This document shows, in pieces, positions 1-8,586 of a DNA stretch of 64,000 bases (positions within the stretch are counted from its first letter, which is position 1; each line of letters begins with the position of its first letter). The notes under the pieces were generated by a model that was not told where the DNA came from, made no database searches, and saw nothing but the letters and a program-made list of their open reading frames with translations. Source of the DNA: Microcaldota archaeon (GTDB taxonomy: Archaea; Micrarchaeota; Micrarchaeia; Norongarragalinales; Norongarragalinaceae). The DNA is taken from assembly GCA_016188965.1 (NCBI GenBank), contig JACPGT010000002.1, positions 7,461 to 71,460 of the forward strand, given 5' to 3'. The translations under genes were made by a program, and so were the position numbers.

Positions 1-191
1 AGCCATGCTTTTTTTTTCACTTCCTTTTAGCCCGCTGGTCTTCCCACTTCTTGGGCTGTTTTGTCCTAAGGCTTCCGGGGGCTTAGAGGTGTTTCGTCGT
101 TAGGCCTGCTTTGGTCTTCCGAAAGAACCGGAAAGAGCTGCGTTCGGTACCATTAAATGACGTTTGTGCACGTTGTTATCGGGTGATGATT
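1..191. other. Pyrimidine-rich leader, no gene seen
   Basis: This stretch has T-rich runs and no convincing start codon with a ribosome binding site. The ORF-track start at 111 (TTG) extends the next gene upstream, but the added residues do not look like the UPF0175 family. It probably holds the 3' end of an upstream unit and the promoter of the toxin-antitoxin pair. Confidence 0.4.
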
Positions 192-485
192 ATGGAGTTC
201 ATCAGTTTCCGGTCCAAGGAGGAATTGTGCAAGGCGGCGGAAGATCTGGCGCACCTGGAGCGGCGCAGCAAGAGCGATGAATTCCGTGAGATTTTTGCCG
301 TTGGCATCGCCGAGAAGCGCAAGCAAGTGGCGCTGGAGCGTTATTCTGGCGGTCGCGTCTCGTTGGGAAAAGCCGCTCAGATTGCCGGCGTCAGCTTCTG
401 GGATTTTCTGGAACTTCTGCAGTCCCGCGGTGTCTCTCTGAACCTTTCATCCAAGGATATCCTGTCTCAGGCGGAGGGGTTGTAA
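192..485 (+). CDS. UPF0175-family antitoxin
   Basis: This is a 97-aa protein whose C-terminal half (SLGKAAQIAGVSFWDFLELL) matches the UPF0175 pattern, a small helix-turn-helix-like antitoxin fold that usually pairs with a PIN toxin. I chose the ATG at 192 because GGGTGA lies at a good distance upstream; the ORF-track TTG at 111 adds a non-homologous leader. The stop codon abuts the GTG of the next gene, so the two are translationally coupled. By analogy with the family it should bind and neutralise the downstream PIN nuclease and autoregulate the operon. The family call is from motif recognition; the pairing is seen directly. Confidence 0.75.
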   Translation: MEFISFRSKEELCKAAEDLAHLERRSKSDEFREIFAVGIAEKRKQVALERYSGGRVSLGKAAQIAGVSFWDFLELLQSRGVSLNLSSKDILSQAEGL

Positions 486-977
486 GTGGCGGCCGTCGTC
501 GACTCGTCGTGCCTCATCTTTGCCGCTAAGACTCCTCCAATGCTTGATTGGCTCGTTGACCATTTTGGCCGGTTGTACGTCCCCAAGGCTGTCTACGCCG
601 AAGTCGTCGAAGAAGGCAAAAAACGTGGTTTTGCCGAAATCGGGATCGTCGAGCGCAAGTTCGCCGCCGGCGTGCTCGTCCGTGCGCGTGCGGCTGCCTT
701 GGCGCAGGATGTGCTCGGTCCGGGCGAGGCGGAGGCGTTGGCGCTGGCCAAGCAAAAGCACTTAGTGTGCCTCTGTGACGACCGCAAGGCGCATTCCGTG
801 GGCTCGGCTTTGGGCATCCGCGTGGTCTCTTTGGCCGCCTTCCTGATTTTTCTGGCGCGCAAGAAGAACTTGCCCGTCTTGGCGTTGGAGAAATGCCTCA
901 ACGAATTGGTTGAGAACGGCTATTACCTCAAGACGGCGGATTACTTGGCCGTTTTGAGGGCGATTCGGATAGCATGA
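486..977 (+). CDS. PIN-domain toxin (DUF3368-like)
   Basis: This 163-aa protein starts with GTG immediately after the antitoxin stop. It has PIN landmarks: an early Asp (VVDSS, residues 4-8), the GPGEAEALALA segment near residue 79 that supplies an acidic residue, and DDRKAH near residue 98. This spacing fits DUF3368-type PIN nucleases, which are Mg-dependent RNases in toxin-antitoxin modules. The C-terminal 50 residues form a helical extension. The gene faces rpoA convergently. Whether it is an active toxin or a domesticated nuclease cannot be told from sequence. Confidence 0.75.
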   Translation: MAAVVDSSCLIFAAKTPPMLDWLVDHFGRLYVPKAVYAEVVEEGKKRGFAEIGIVERKFAAGVLVRARAAALAQDVLGPGEAEALALAKQKHLVCLCDDRKAHSVGSALGIRVVSLAAFLIFLARKKNLPVLALEKCLNELVENGYYLKTADYLAVLRAIRIA

Positions 978-986
978 CTTGCCTTC

Positions 987-1021
987 ATTTTTTCATAAAG
1001 CTTGCGCTACGGTTATGAAAA
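987..1021. terminator. Bidirectional hairpin between convergent genes
   Basis: The arms TTTTCATAA and TTATGAAAA are inverted repeats separated by about 14 nt and flanked by T and A runs. The hairpin lies between the PIN gene and the converging rpoA gene, so it could end transcription from both sides. Confidence 0.5.
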
Positions 1022-1058
1022 GAAAAAACGGAGCCGCTTTTTACGGCCTTCTTGCGTA

Positions 1059-4000
1059 TCAGCCGAGGTAGTCGGGGCTCATCGTGAGCTTGACGTTGCC
1101 GGTGCCGCAGGGCACGATTTGGCCGCAGATGATGTTTTCGATGATGCCCGTCAGCTTGTCTTCCTCGCCCGTGAGACAGGCGTTGACTAAGTGCTTGCCG
1201 GTCTCTTCGAACGCGGCGCGCGCCAGGACCGATGCCTTGTGACCGGCCAATCCATGGCGGCCGACGGACTGCACGGCGCCGGAAGACGTCATGGCGTCGG
1301 CGATGAGCATCACGTGGCGGGCGTCGACGCGCAATCCTTGCGCTTCCAGCACTTTGTTCATTTCCTGGACGATGGCGTTGCGTCCGGCCTCGATGCCAAG
1401 CGTGTTGGCCACTTCCATGATGTCGTTGGTCGTGGTGTGCTCGACGTCGACTTCCTCCATCTTGAATACGGCTTCCAGGTTCGAGCCTTCCGTGGCCAAG
1501 GTCAGGATTTTCTTGTCGTCTTGCTCTTTCTCGATGATGATGGCGCGTTTGATGCCCGGAATGCCTTTGAGGTGCGTCTCGCGCAGCTTGTTCGTCAGCT
1601 TGCGGATGTTCTTCAGCGAGTCGTTCTTGGGCTTGAAGTGGATCTGGTTGCCTTCCTTGTCCGGCTCGTATTCGCCGGCGGCTTCCTTGATCTTGGCCAG
1701 CACTTCGGATTCCTTGATGGCTTTTTCCTGCAAGAGGGGCCGGTTCAAGGTGATGGTCACGACTTTGCGGGTGAAGTTCTCCTCTATTTCTGCAATCTTG
1801 TCCAGCGTCACTTCCTCGATGGACGCGGCGACCATCTTGGCTTTTTCAAAGTCCGTCGAGTACGGCTTCTTCAGATAGATTTCCATGACGGGTTTCTTGG
1901 GCGTCTTGCGTCCGTCGACGATTTCGACGAGGCGGGTGAAGCCCAATTGGGCCAAACTGGCCACGCCGGCGTAGTGGAAGGTACGCAGGGTCATCTGGGT
2001 GCCGGGCTCTCCGATGCTCTGTGCCGCGATGACGCCGACAGGCTCGCCGGGTGCGATCATCTTCTCGTCCATGGGGTCGCGGCCATCGTCGCCGTACAAA
2101 GGCTGGATGATGCGGTTGGACGAGTCGTGGACCGAGCGGTCGTTCTGCACGATGAGGTCCTGCAGGGCATTGATAAGGCGGCGTTGCATGTAGCCGGTCT
2201 TGGCCGGGTTGACGCCTTTGTCGACGACGGAGTCACGACCGCCGGCGGCGTGGAAGAAGTATTCCGTGGGCGAGAGGCCTTGTTTGTAGCTGTTGCGCAC
2301 GAAACCGCGGGCACTTTCGCTCAAGTCGCCCGGTCGGAAGTGGGGTAGGATGCGGCGGCGGTAGCCGGACGTCATGCGCTTGCCACGGACGGCCTGTTGG
2401 CCGACGAGGGCCGACATCTGGACGACGTTGATGGGCTTGTTCTTCACGCCGGCCTGGGCCATGAGCGTGGCCGGGTTGTGCTCAAGCCTTGCGGAGCCGA
2501 TGTAGACCGGTTCGGTCTTGATGTTCTTGCGGACGATTTTCCAGCAGTCGTGGCGGATACCTTCGACGATTTCCATGACTTGCTCTTCCAGCGTCTCCTT
2601 GAGCGTCTTGCCGGGCAGGCGTTTGAGCTTCTTGGATCGGAACTGTTGCACCAGCGCGCGCAGCTTGGTGCGGCCTTCCTTGTACAACGCGATGATGTCT
2701 TTTCGGGCTTCCGGCGGCATGTAGTAGTCGTCCAGCGACAGCGAGAGGCCGAAGCGCGTGGCCAACTGCACGGTCAGGCGGGTGGTGTTGTCGATGTAGG
2801 TGCGGACGACTTCGCCGCCGTAGCGCTTGGCGATGAGCGAAACTAAATCTTCGCTGATCTTGGAGTCGACTTGTCCTGACATGAGTTTGCCGTTCTTGAT
2901 GCGGACGCACGCCGGGTTCTCGCATTCCTGGCTTTCGTGCCGGTACTTGCAACGCTTGGCGTGCAGAAAGACCGTCAAGTCGGCCGGAAGGAGGCTGGAG
3001 AAGACTTCGCGGCCGGAAATCTTGTTCTTCGTCACTTCCGGATCCTTGACGCCGGCCTGCGCCATCAGCCAGGCGGCATCGCTGCGGTCGAATTCCGTTT
3101 CGGGCAACGTCAGGATGAACAATCCGGAGACTTGGTCCAAGTCCGGTGAAATGATGGGCTTTCCGTTGCGCGGCGACAGCGTCTGGTCTTCGACTTTCAT
3201 CAGGACTTCCGCTTCGCTCTGCGCTTCTTCGTTCTGCGGGACGTGGATGTTCATCTCGTCTCCGTCGAAGTCGGCGTTGTACGGCCGGCAGTCGGCCACG
3301 TTGAAGCGGAACGTCTTGCCGGGCAGTACCTTGATGCTGTGGCACATCATCGACACCCTGTGGAGGGACGGTTGGCGGTTGAAGATGACGACGTCGTCGT
3401 CCATCAGTTGGCGTTCGACCACGTAGCCGGGGGCCAGTTCTTCCAGTACTTCGTTGAGGTTGCTGGTGGTCAGTTTCTTGCGTTTGCTGTCCGGCCGGAT
3501 GACGTAGTTAATCTTCTCGGGGTGGTTGCGGATGATTTCCTTGAGGTTCTCCGCGTTCCACAGCGTCACGGCGACTGGCAGCGTCAGTTCGGCGGCGATT
3601 TCCTCCGGCACGCCCAGCTCGTTGATGCCCAAGGTCGGGTCCGGAGAGATGACGGTGCGGGCGGAAAAGTTGACGCGTTTGCCGGACAGGTTGTAGCGGA
3701 AGCGGCCTTCCTTGCCTTTGAGGCGCTGGAAGAGCGTCTTGAGCTGGCGGCCCGAGCGGTGTCGTGCGGGCGGGATGCCGGCGATCTCGTTGTCGAAGTA
3801 CGTCGACACGTGGTATTGCAGCAGTTCCCACAAGTCTTCGATGATCAGTTGGGGCGCGCCGGCTTCGACGTTTTCTTCGAGGCGCTGGTTGATGCGGATG
3901 ATGTCGACCAATTTGTGCGTCAGGTCGTCTTCCGAGCGTTCGCCGGTTTCGAGGGTGATAGAGGGACGCACGGTGACCGGCGGGACGATCAGGACGGTCA

Positions 4001-4520
4001 GGACCATCCATTCGGGCCGGACCTTGACGTTGAGCATGTGCAGGTCCTCGTCGGGAATGCGCTCGAGCCGTTCGCGGACCTCGTTGGGCAACAGTTTTCG
4101 GTCGTCTTCGTAGAACGTGGTGGGTTTGATGAATTTGACGGGGCGCTGCTTTTCGTTGCAGTGGGGGCATTCGCCCATCTTCTTGATCTTGTTCAAGCTA
4201 TGCGTGGGGTGCATCAGCCGTCCGCATTTGCGGCAGCAGGCCTTGAGCAATTGGTAGATGGCTTTGGCGAATCCGGCGTGCACGACGGGGCGCACCAGTT
4301 CGATGTGGCCGAAGTGGCCGCCGCAGTCGCGCATGCGTCCGCCGCAGGTCTTGCATTTGAGGCCGGGGTCGATGACGCCGAGACGTTGGTCGGCCAAGCC
4401 GCCGGATATGGGGTAGCCGTCTTCGTCGTAGGTGTCCGGCACGGTGATCTTGATGGCCGACATGCGTCGGATCTGTTCCGGCGAGAACAACGAAAAGCGC
4501 AGTCCGTCAATAACCTTCAT
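1059..4520 (-). CDS. rpoA: DNA-directed RNA polymerase subunit A (A' and A'' fused)
   Basis: This 1153-aa protein is the largest RNA polymerase subunit and holds the catalytic Mg site (NADFDGDEMNIH). N-terminal zinc-binding cysteines (CKTCGGRMRDCGGHFGH) are present. The chain continues without a stop through the bridge-helix/trigger-loop region (IGEPGTQMTLRTFHYAGV) to the A'' end (GTGNVKLTMSPDYL), so A' and A'' form a single polypeptide. I chose the ATG at 4520 rather than the ORF-track start at 4709, because the extra 63 residues are out-of-frame rpoB1 sequence and AAGGTG lies ahead of 4520. It is the last gene of the rpoH-B2-B1-A operon, 11 nt after rpoB1. Confidence 0.97.
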   Translation of the reverse strand: MKVIDGLRFSLFSPEQIRRMSAIKITVPDTYDEDGYPISGGLADQRLGVIDPGLKCKTCGGRMRDCGGHFGHIELVRPVVHAGFAKAIYQLLKACCRKCGRLMHPTHSLNKIKKMGECPHCNEKQRPVKFIKPTTFYEDDRKLLPNEVRERLERIPDEDLHMLNVKVRPEWMVLTVLIVPPVTVRPSITLETGERSEDDLTHKLVDIIRINQRLEENVEAGAPQLIIEDLWELLQYHVSTYFDNEIAGIPPARHRSGRQLKTLFQRLKGKEGRFRYNLSGKRVNFSARTVISPDPTLGINELGVPEEIAAELTLPVAVTLWNAENLKEIIRNHPEKINYVIRPDSKRKKLTTSNLNEVLEELAPGYVVERQLMDDDVVIFNRQPSLHRVSMMCHSIKVLPGKTFRFNVADCRPYNADFDGDEMNIHVPQNEEAQSEAEVLMKVEDQTLSPRNGKPIISPDLDQVSGLFILTLPETEFDRSDAAWLMAQAGVKDPEVTKNKISGREVFSSLLPADLTVFLHAKRCKYRHESQECENPACVRIKNGKLMSGQVDSKISEDLVSLIAKRYGGEVVRTYIDNTTRLTVQLATRFGLSLSLDDYYMPPEARKDIIALYKEGRTKLRALVQQFRSKKLKRLPGKTLKETLEEQVMEIVEGIRHDCWKIVRKNIKTEPVYIGSARLEHNPATLMAQAGVKNKPINVVQMSALVGQQAVRGKRMTSGYRRRILPHFRPGDLSESARGFVRNSYKQGLSPTEYFFHAAGGRDSVVDKGVNPAKTGYMQRRLINALQDLIVQNDRSVHDSSNRIIQPLYGDDGRDPMDEKMIAPGEPVGVIAAQSIGEPGTQMTLRTFHYAGVASLAQLGFTRLVEIVDGRKTPKKPVMEIYLKKPYSTDFEKAKMVAASIEEVTLDKIAEIEENFTRKVVTITLNRPLLQEKAIKESEVLAKIKEAAGEYEPDKEGNQIHFKPKNDSLKNIRKLTNKLRETHLKGIPGIKRAIIIEKEQDDKKILTLATEGSNLEAVFKMEEVDVEHTTTNDIMEVANTLGIEAGRNAIVQEMNKVLEAQGLRVDARHVMLIADAMTSSGAVQSVGRHGLAGHKASVLARAAFEETGKHLVNACLTGEEDKLTGIIENIICGQIVPCGTGNVKLTMSPDYLG

Positions 4521-4531
4521 CGTTAAACACC

Positions 4532-6340
4532 TTATGAGCGGTCCGCCAGCTTCATCTGGGGGAAGATGCCGATGGACTTCATCTCGTCCAGAAGCAGCTT
4601 GAACGCGTAGCTCATCTCGACTTCCGTCGTGTCCGAGCTTTCGCAGATGGGGCAGTACCGCTTGTTCTTGATGCGGTCGTACACGGCCAGCGCGCCGCAG
4701 TGGGTGCATACCAGCTGGAGCGTCTTGTCGGACGAGTCGATCATTCGCTCTTTGAGGAGCGACGCGGCGCCAAAACCGATGAAACAGTCGCGTTCCATCT
4801 CTCCCAAGCGCAGGCCGCCTTCGCGGGCGCGGCCTTCGGTCGGCTGGTGCGTCAGCATCTGCACTGGACCGCGCGAGCGGGCGTGCATCTTGAGCGTTAC
4901 CAAATGGTGCAGGCGCTGATAGTAGATGACGCCCATGAATATCTTGGCGTAGATGCGTTTTCCGCTCTTGCCGTCGTACAGGACTTCGCGGCCGGTGAAA
5001 TCGAAACCGCGCTGGCGCAGGGCTTCCTCGAAGTCGCCTTGCGTCTGGCCCGAGAACGCCGTGCCGTCCTTGAGCTTGCCGTCCAGGGCCGCGGCTTTGC
5101 CACCCAGCATTTCCAGTAGGTGTCCGGCGGTCATGCGGCCGGGGATGGCGTGGGGATTGATGATGAGGTCCGGAACGACGCCGTCTTTCGTGAAGGGCAT
5201 GTCTTCCTGGGGGACCATGAGGGACACGACTCCTTTCTGTCCGAAGCGGGAGGCGAACTTGTCGCCGATTTCGGGTACCATGGTGCGGCGGACGCGGATC
5301 TTGATGAACTTGTTGCCGGCGGTGGATTCGCTAAGGATGATGGAGTCCACGATGCCTTTCTCGTTGCCGCGGACGGACACCGAGCTTTCGCGGCGTTTCT
5401 CCGTTTCGACGTCCAAAGCGGAAATTTCTTTCAAAAAGCGGGGAGGTGAGCTCTTGCCGACCAGGACGGCGTTGCCGGCCACTTCCGTCTCCGGCGGCAC
5501 GATGCCGTCGGAATCCAAATGGGCGTAGGCTTCCTCGCCGAGGTAGCCCTGGACGAATTCCTGGGGCTTGCCGATCTTGTCGCGCTGGCCGCCGGGGTAA
5601 CGGCGCTCTTCCGCGTTGTACGTCCGGAAGAAGGTGCTGCGGGCCATGGCGCGCTCGATGGCGTTCTTGTTGATGACCACGGCGTCGTTCATGTTGAAGC
5701 CTTCGTAGGACAGCACGGCGACGACGAAGTTCTGGCCCGAGGCGCGCTTGTAGTTCTCCAAGGCGTTGTATACGCGGGTCTGGACCATGGGTGCTTGGGG
5801 ATAATGCAGGACATGGGCCAGGGTGTCCATGCGGAGGTTGAAGTTGGACGCGTACAGGCCGAGGGATTGTTTGGTGTGCTGCGCGGCCATCAATACACGC
5901 GGGGCCATGTTGTATTCGGGAAAAGGCACTTGCGAGGAAGCATAACCGAGGATCATGGCCGGGTCGATTTCCAGGTGGGTGTGTTCGACGTCAAGGTCTT
6001 CCTCGTGCAGCGCCACGAAGGCGTTCTCCTCCTCTTCCGCATCGAGGTATTCGATGATTCCGGACTTGACGAGGTCGTCCCAGGTCACTTCCTTGCGGTT
6101 GAGTTTTTCCAGGTATTCGGCCGTGAAGAGGCCTTTTCCGTTCTTGACGACGATGAGGGGGCGGCGGGCGCGGCCGGCGTCGGTGTTGATGAATACTTCG
6201 TCCGTCTTGGGGTAGAACGAGATGTTGGCCTGCGGGTCCATCTCGCCGGCGCGGCGCATGGCGCGCAGTTCGTCGACGAGTTTCTCGCCCTTGTCATGGA
6301 ATCCGACGAAACGACCGTTGAGATACACGCTGGTTTTCAT
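4532..6340 (-). CDS. rpoB1: RNA polymerase subunit B' (C-terminal half of B)
   Basis: This 602-aa protein corresponds to the C-terminal half of the second-largest RNAP subunit. It contains the GDKFASRFGQKGVVS segment, the NPHAIPGRMTAGHLLEMLGGK stretch, and a C-terminal zinc ribbon (CTHCGALAVYD...YCPICESS). The start is the ATG at 6340, preceded by GGTGAC; the upstream TTG at 6352 leaves no room for a ribosome binding site. It follows rpoB2 by 18 nt, which is the split-B arrangement known from methanogens and several other euryarchaea. Confidence 0.96.
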   Translation of the reverse strand: MKTSVYLNGRFVGFHDKGEKLVDELRAMRRAGEMDPQANISFYPKTDEVFINTDAGRARRPLIVVKNGKGLFTAEYLEKLNRKEVTWDDLVKSGIIEYLDAEEEENAFVALHEEDLDVEHTHLEIDPAMILGYASSQVPFPEYNMAPRVLMAAQHTKQSLGLYASNFNLRMDTLAHVLHYPQAPMVQTRVYNALENYKRASGQNFVVAVLSYEGFNMNDAVVINKNAIERAMARSTFFRTYNAEERRYPGGQRDKIGKPQEFVQGYLGEEAYAHLDSDGIVPPETEVAGNAVLVGKSSPPRFLKEISALDVETEKRRESSVSVRGNEKGIVDSIILSESTAGNKFIKIRVRRTMVPEIGDKFASRFGQKGVVSLMVPQEDMPFTKDGVVPDLIINPHAIPGRMTAGHLLEMLGGKAAALDGKLKDGTAFSGQTQGDFEEALRQRGFDFTGREVLYDGKSGKRIYAKIFMGVIYYQRLHHLVTLKMHARSRGPVQMLTHQPTEGRAREGGLRLGEMERDCFIGFGAASLLKERMIDSSDKTLQLVCTHCGALAVYDRIKNKRYCPICESSDTTEVEMSYAFKLLLDEMKSIGIFPQMKLADRS

Positions 6341-6358
6341 AAGAGTCACCAAACCCGG

Positions 6359-7825
6359 TTAGATTCGCATCGTGAGGCCCAGCTTCTTGAGGGCCGATTC
6401 CACGGGCTTTTCGGACGAACCGGTCGTCACTTCGCAGAACAGCGCGAGGTTCTTGACCAGGCCGCAGTTGGGTCCTTCCGGCGTCTCGTTCGGATCCAAC
6501 CGGCCCCAATGCGTGCCGTTTAAGTCACGCGCCTTGTAATGCGGGTGCTTCTTGGCCAAAGGCGACGTGACGCGTTTGAGGAACGACGCGGCGGAGATGA
6601 AGTTGTAGCGGTCCAACGGTTGCGACACGCCGGTGTGGCCGCCGACCCAGTTGCCAGTGGCCATGGAGTACTTGATGCGTTCCGTGAGGGCGTCGGGCCG
6701 GACGAGAGCGAACATGCTCATGCGGCGTCCGCGGACGTTGGCTCGTTCGATCTGGTACGCGACGTCCTTGACCAGGAAGCCGAAGGCGTATCGGAAGAGC
6801 TCTTCCATCAGTTTGCCTGCGATCTTGAGGCGCTTGTTGGCATAGTGGTCCTTGTCTTCGACCGCACGCTTGCGGTTGGCCACCAGGATGGCGCGCTCCG
6901 CCATGCGACAGAGAAAATAGGCCTTGGCCAGGCGGTCCTTGGGCTCCACGCCGATGTGCGGCAGGAGGTAGCGGTCGATCAGCAATTCGGCGCGCTTCAG
7001 CTGGTAGTCCACGGGCTGTCCGGGCGCGGCGCGCTTGCCGATGGTCTCCAAGGCGTCCTTGCGGTTCTTGACCGGGTTGAGTTCGAAATTCAGCAGGATG
7101 TCGTTGTAGACTTCCTTTTCCTTGGAGAAGACTTCAGTGACTTTTTCTTCTTTGTCCAAGCCCAGGGCGTACAGGACCATCATGAATTCGAGCGATTTGT
7201 TGTACGACGGCAGGGTGATGCTGACGCGGCCGTCTTTCGAGCGGTCCACGGTGCAGCGGCCACGGAAACCCGCTCGGGTGGAGAAAATCTTGCTCTGGAC
7301 TGTTTCCTCGTCTTTTTCGCGCGAGACTAAGATGCGGTTCGGCGCCAAGTCCTCAAGGGTCATGAGGCTTTTCTCGGTGCCGTTGATGATGAAGTATCCG
7401 CCGTGATCCTTCGTGTCTTCGCCGGCTTCGCTCAATTCCTGGCGGCTTTTGCCGTTGAGGTAGCACAGCTGGCTTTTGACCATGACGGGCAATTCGCCGA
7501 TGAACACGTCTTCAGGGCGTTTTTCCACGCCATTGACCACTTGAGTCATTTCCAGAAAAAGGGGGGCGGTATAGCTCAAATCGCGCAGGCGGGCTTCCAT
7601 CGGCGCCAGGGGCCGGCGAGAGCCGTCCGCTTCGGTCACCATGGGTTTTTCGGCGCGGATCTTGCCCAGCTTGATGAGGTATCCTTCCACCTGGGGCTCG
7701 ATCACGCCTTGGGCGTCCACGATTTCCTGCATCTTCTCTTCGAGGAACTGGTTGTACGAATCGAGGTTCTGCTGCACCAGGCTTTTCTGGCGCAAATACG
7801 CTTCGGTCAGTTCGTGGTAAACCAT
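6359..7825 (-). CDS. rpoB2: RNA polymerase subunit B'' (N-terminal half of B)
   Basis: This 488-aa protein is the N-terminal half of the second-largest RNAP subunit: protrusion, lobe and fork regions. Near residue 130 it has GKSRQEL, and it closes with the fork segment GRLDPNETPEGPNCGLVKNLAL. It ends just where B' begins, as in other split-B archaea. It starts with ATG 6 nt after the rpoH stop. Confidence 0.96.
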   Translation of the reverse strand: MVYHELTEAYLRQKSLVQQNLDSYNQFLEEKMQEIVDAQGVIEPQVEGYLIKLGKIRAEKPMVTEADGSRRPLAPMEARLRDLSYTAPLFLEMTQVVNGVEKRPEDVFIGELPVMVKSQLCYLNGKSRQELSEAGEDTKDHGGYFIINGTEKSLMTLEDLAPNRILVSREKDEETVQSKIFSTRAGFRGRCTVDRSKDGRVSITLPSYNKSLEFMMVLYALGLDKEEKVTEVFSKEKEVYNDILLNFELNPVKNRKDALETIGKRAAPGQPVDYQLKRAELLIDRYLLPHIGVEPKDRLAKAYFLCRMAERAILVANRKRAVEDKDHYANKRLKIAGKLMEELFRYAFGFLVKDVAYQIERANVRGRRMSMFALVRPDALTERIKYSMATGNWVGGHTGVSQPLDRYNFISAASFLKRVTSPLAKKHPHYKARDLNGTHWGRLDPNETPEGPNCGLVKNLALFCEVTTGSSEKPVESALKKLGLTMRI

Positions 7826-7831
7826 GAGTGC

Positions 7832-8077
7832 CTATTCCACCACCAATCGGTAATACAGCGTCTGCTCGCCGGTCTGCCAGCTCTTGCGGTGGATCTTGAC
7901 CACGTCGCCGGGGCCGACGGCGATGCCGACCAGTCCCGCGTCCGTCGTCTTGATGTGCGGCAGCTGGGCCTTCGTCACGTTATACGTCTTGCAGAATTTG
8001 TCGAGTTCCTCGTCCGTCGCCTTGAAAATCGTCGGAACTAGGTAATTTCTAACCGTTTGCGCCGCTTCCGTACCCAT
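7832..8077 (-). CDS. rpoH: RNA polymerase subunit H
   Basis: This 81-aa protein is the archaeal homologue of the C-terminal domain of Rpb5. Its core NVTKAQLPHIKTTDAGLVGIAVGPGDVVKIHRKS matches the subunit H pattern of helix, LP-I...D, then GD-V-I-R-S. It heads the RNAP operon with the start at 8077. A TATA-like element on the minus strand near 8151-8160 indicates a leader of roughly 50 nt. Confidence 0.95.
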   Translation of the reverse strand: MGTEAAQTVRNYLVPTIFKATDEELDKFCKTYNVTKAQLPHIKTTDAGLVGIAVGPGDVVKIHRKSWQTGEQTLYYRLVVE

Positions 8078-8484
8078 CCCACCACTTATAGAAGCCCGTG
8101 TCTAGCCGAATGACAAAGTCGAGGCTAAACCGGGCGTTTGTGCACAAGCTTACTTTTTATGCCCCGATTGGTTTTTAAAGCTATTGCCCTTTTGCTAAAG
8201 GACTTTTTTTTTGGATTTTGGCAAGCCCGGGCCGCTGCTCAAGTCCGTCGCGATTGGGCACACGTCACCATGACTTCACGGATTCCGTACACCGGAACGA
8301 ATGAGTCGCGCCTTTTCGAAAGTGGTTGCGCGAAAACGGCTTTCAGTTGTGGGATTCGCCGCAGATTCACGAAGACCTGCGTCAATACCGCTAAGGCTAA
8401 CGCATTGACGCGATGCATCGTCCGGCAACTGTTTTGCAATGGTCATTGGCGCGGACGTGCGTTCTTCGAGCGACTTCCGAGCTT
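8078..8484. other. Intergenic region with rpo promoter and possible gene remnant
   Basis: This gap of about 400 bp contains a minus-strand TATA-like GCATAAAAAG at 8151-8160 that probably drives rpoH-B-A. The plus ORF 8138-8647 runs straight through the hairpin repeat and is not credible. One plus frame near 8320-8392 reads FRKWLRENGFQLWDSPQIHE with stops on both sides. It looks like part of a protein and may be a remnant, but I cannot name a parent. Confidence 0.35.
8151..8160 (-). promoter_or_regulatory. TATA-like promoter of the rpoH-B-A operon
   Basis: The minus-strand sequence GCATAAAAAG lies about 75 nt ahead of the rpoH ATG, so transcription would start near 8130. This is the only AT-rich box in the region on that strand. 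Confidence 0.45.
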
Positions 8485-8580
8485 TATAGCAAACCGCGAA
8501 AGTCTTCCGAGACTTTCGCGCCGTTTGCTAGATAGCAATCCACGACTAATTTGTCGGGTTATTTTCGTGGATTGCTATAA
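8485..8580. repeat. Paired-hairpin repeat, copy A
   Basis: Two adjacent hairpins. The first pairs TAGCAAAC/GTTTGCTA and GCGAAAGTC/GACTTTCGC around the loop TTCCGA. The second pairs ATAGCAATCCACGA (8532-8545) with TCGTGGATTGCTAT (8565-8578) around a 19-nt loop containing TTTGTCGGGTTA. The whole unit is bounded by TTATAGCAA/TTGCTATAA-type ends. It lies just 3' of the aclA stop. Related copies occur at 27853, 55052 and 63251. Confidence 0.85.
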
Positions 8581-8586
8581 GCGGCT

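Noticed and set aside
3243-4526. 427-aa plus-strand ORF opposite rpoA (and similar long ORFs opposite other genes)
   Set aside because: It is antisense to a certain gene, has the valine/arginine/histidine-rich composition of reversed GC-rich codons, and lacks its own ribosome binding site. The same applies to 1191-2348, 5519-6523, 8722-9759 and 10380-11771.
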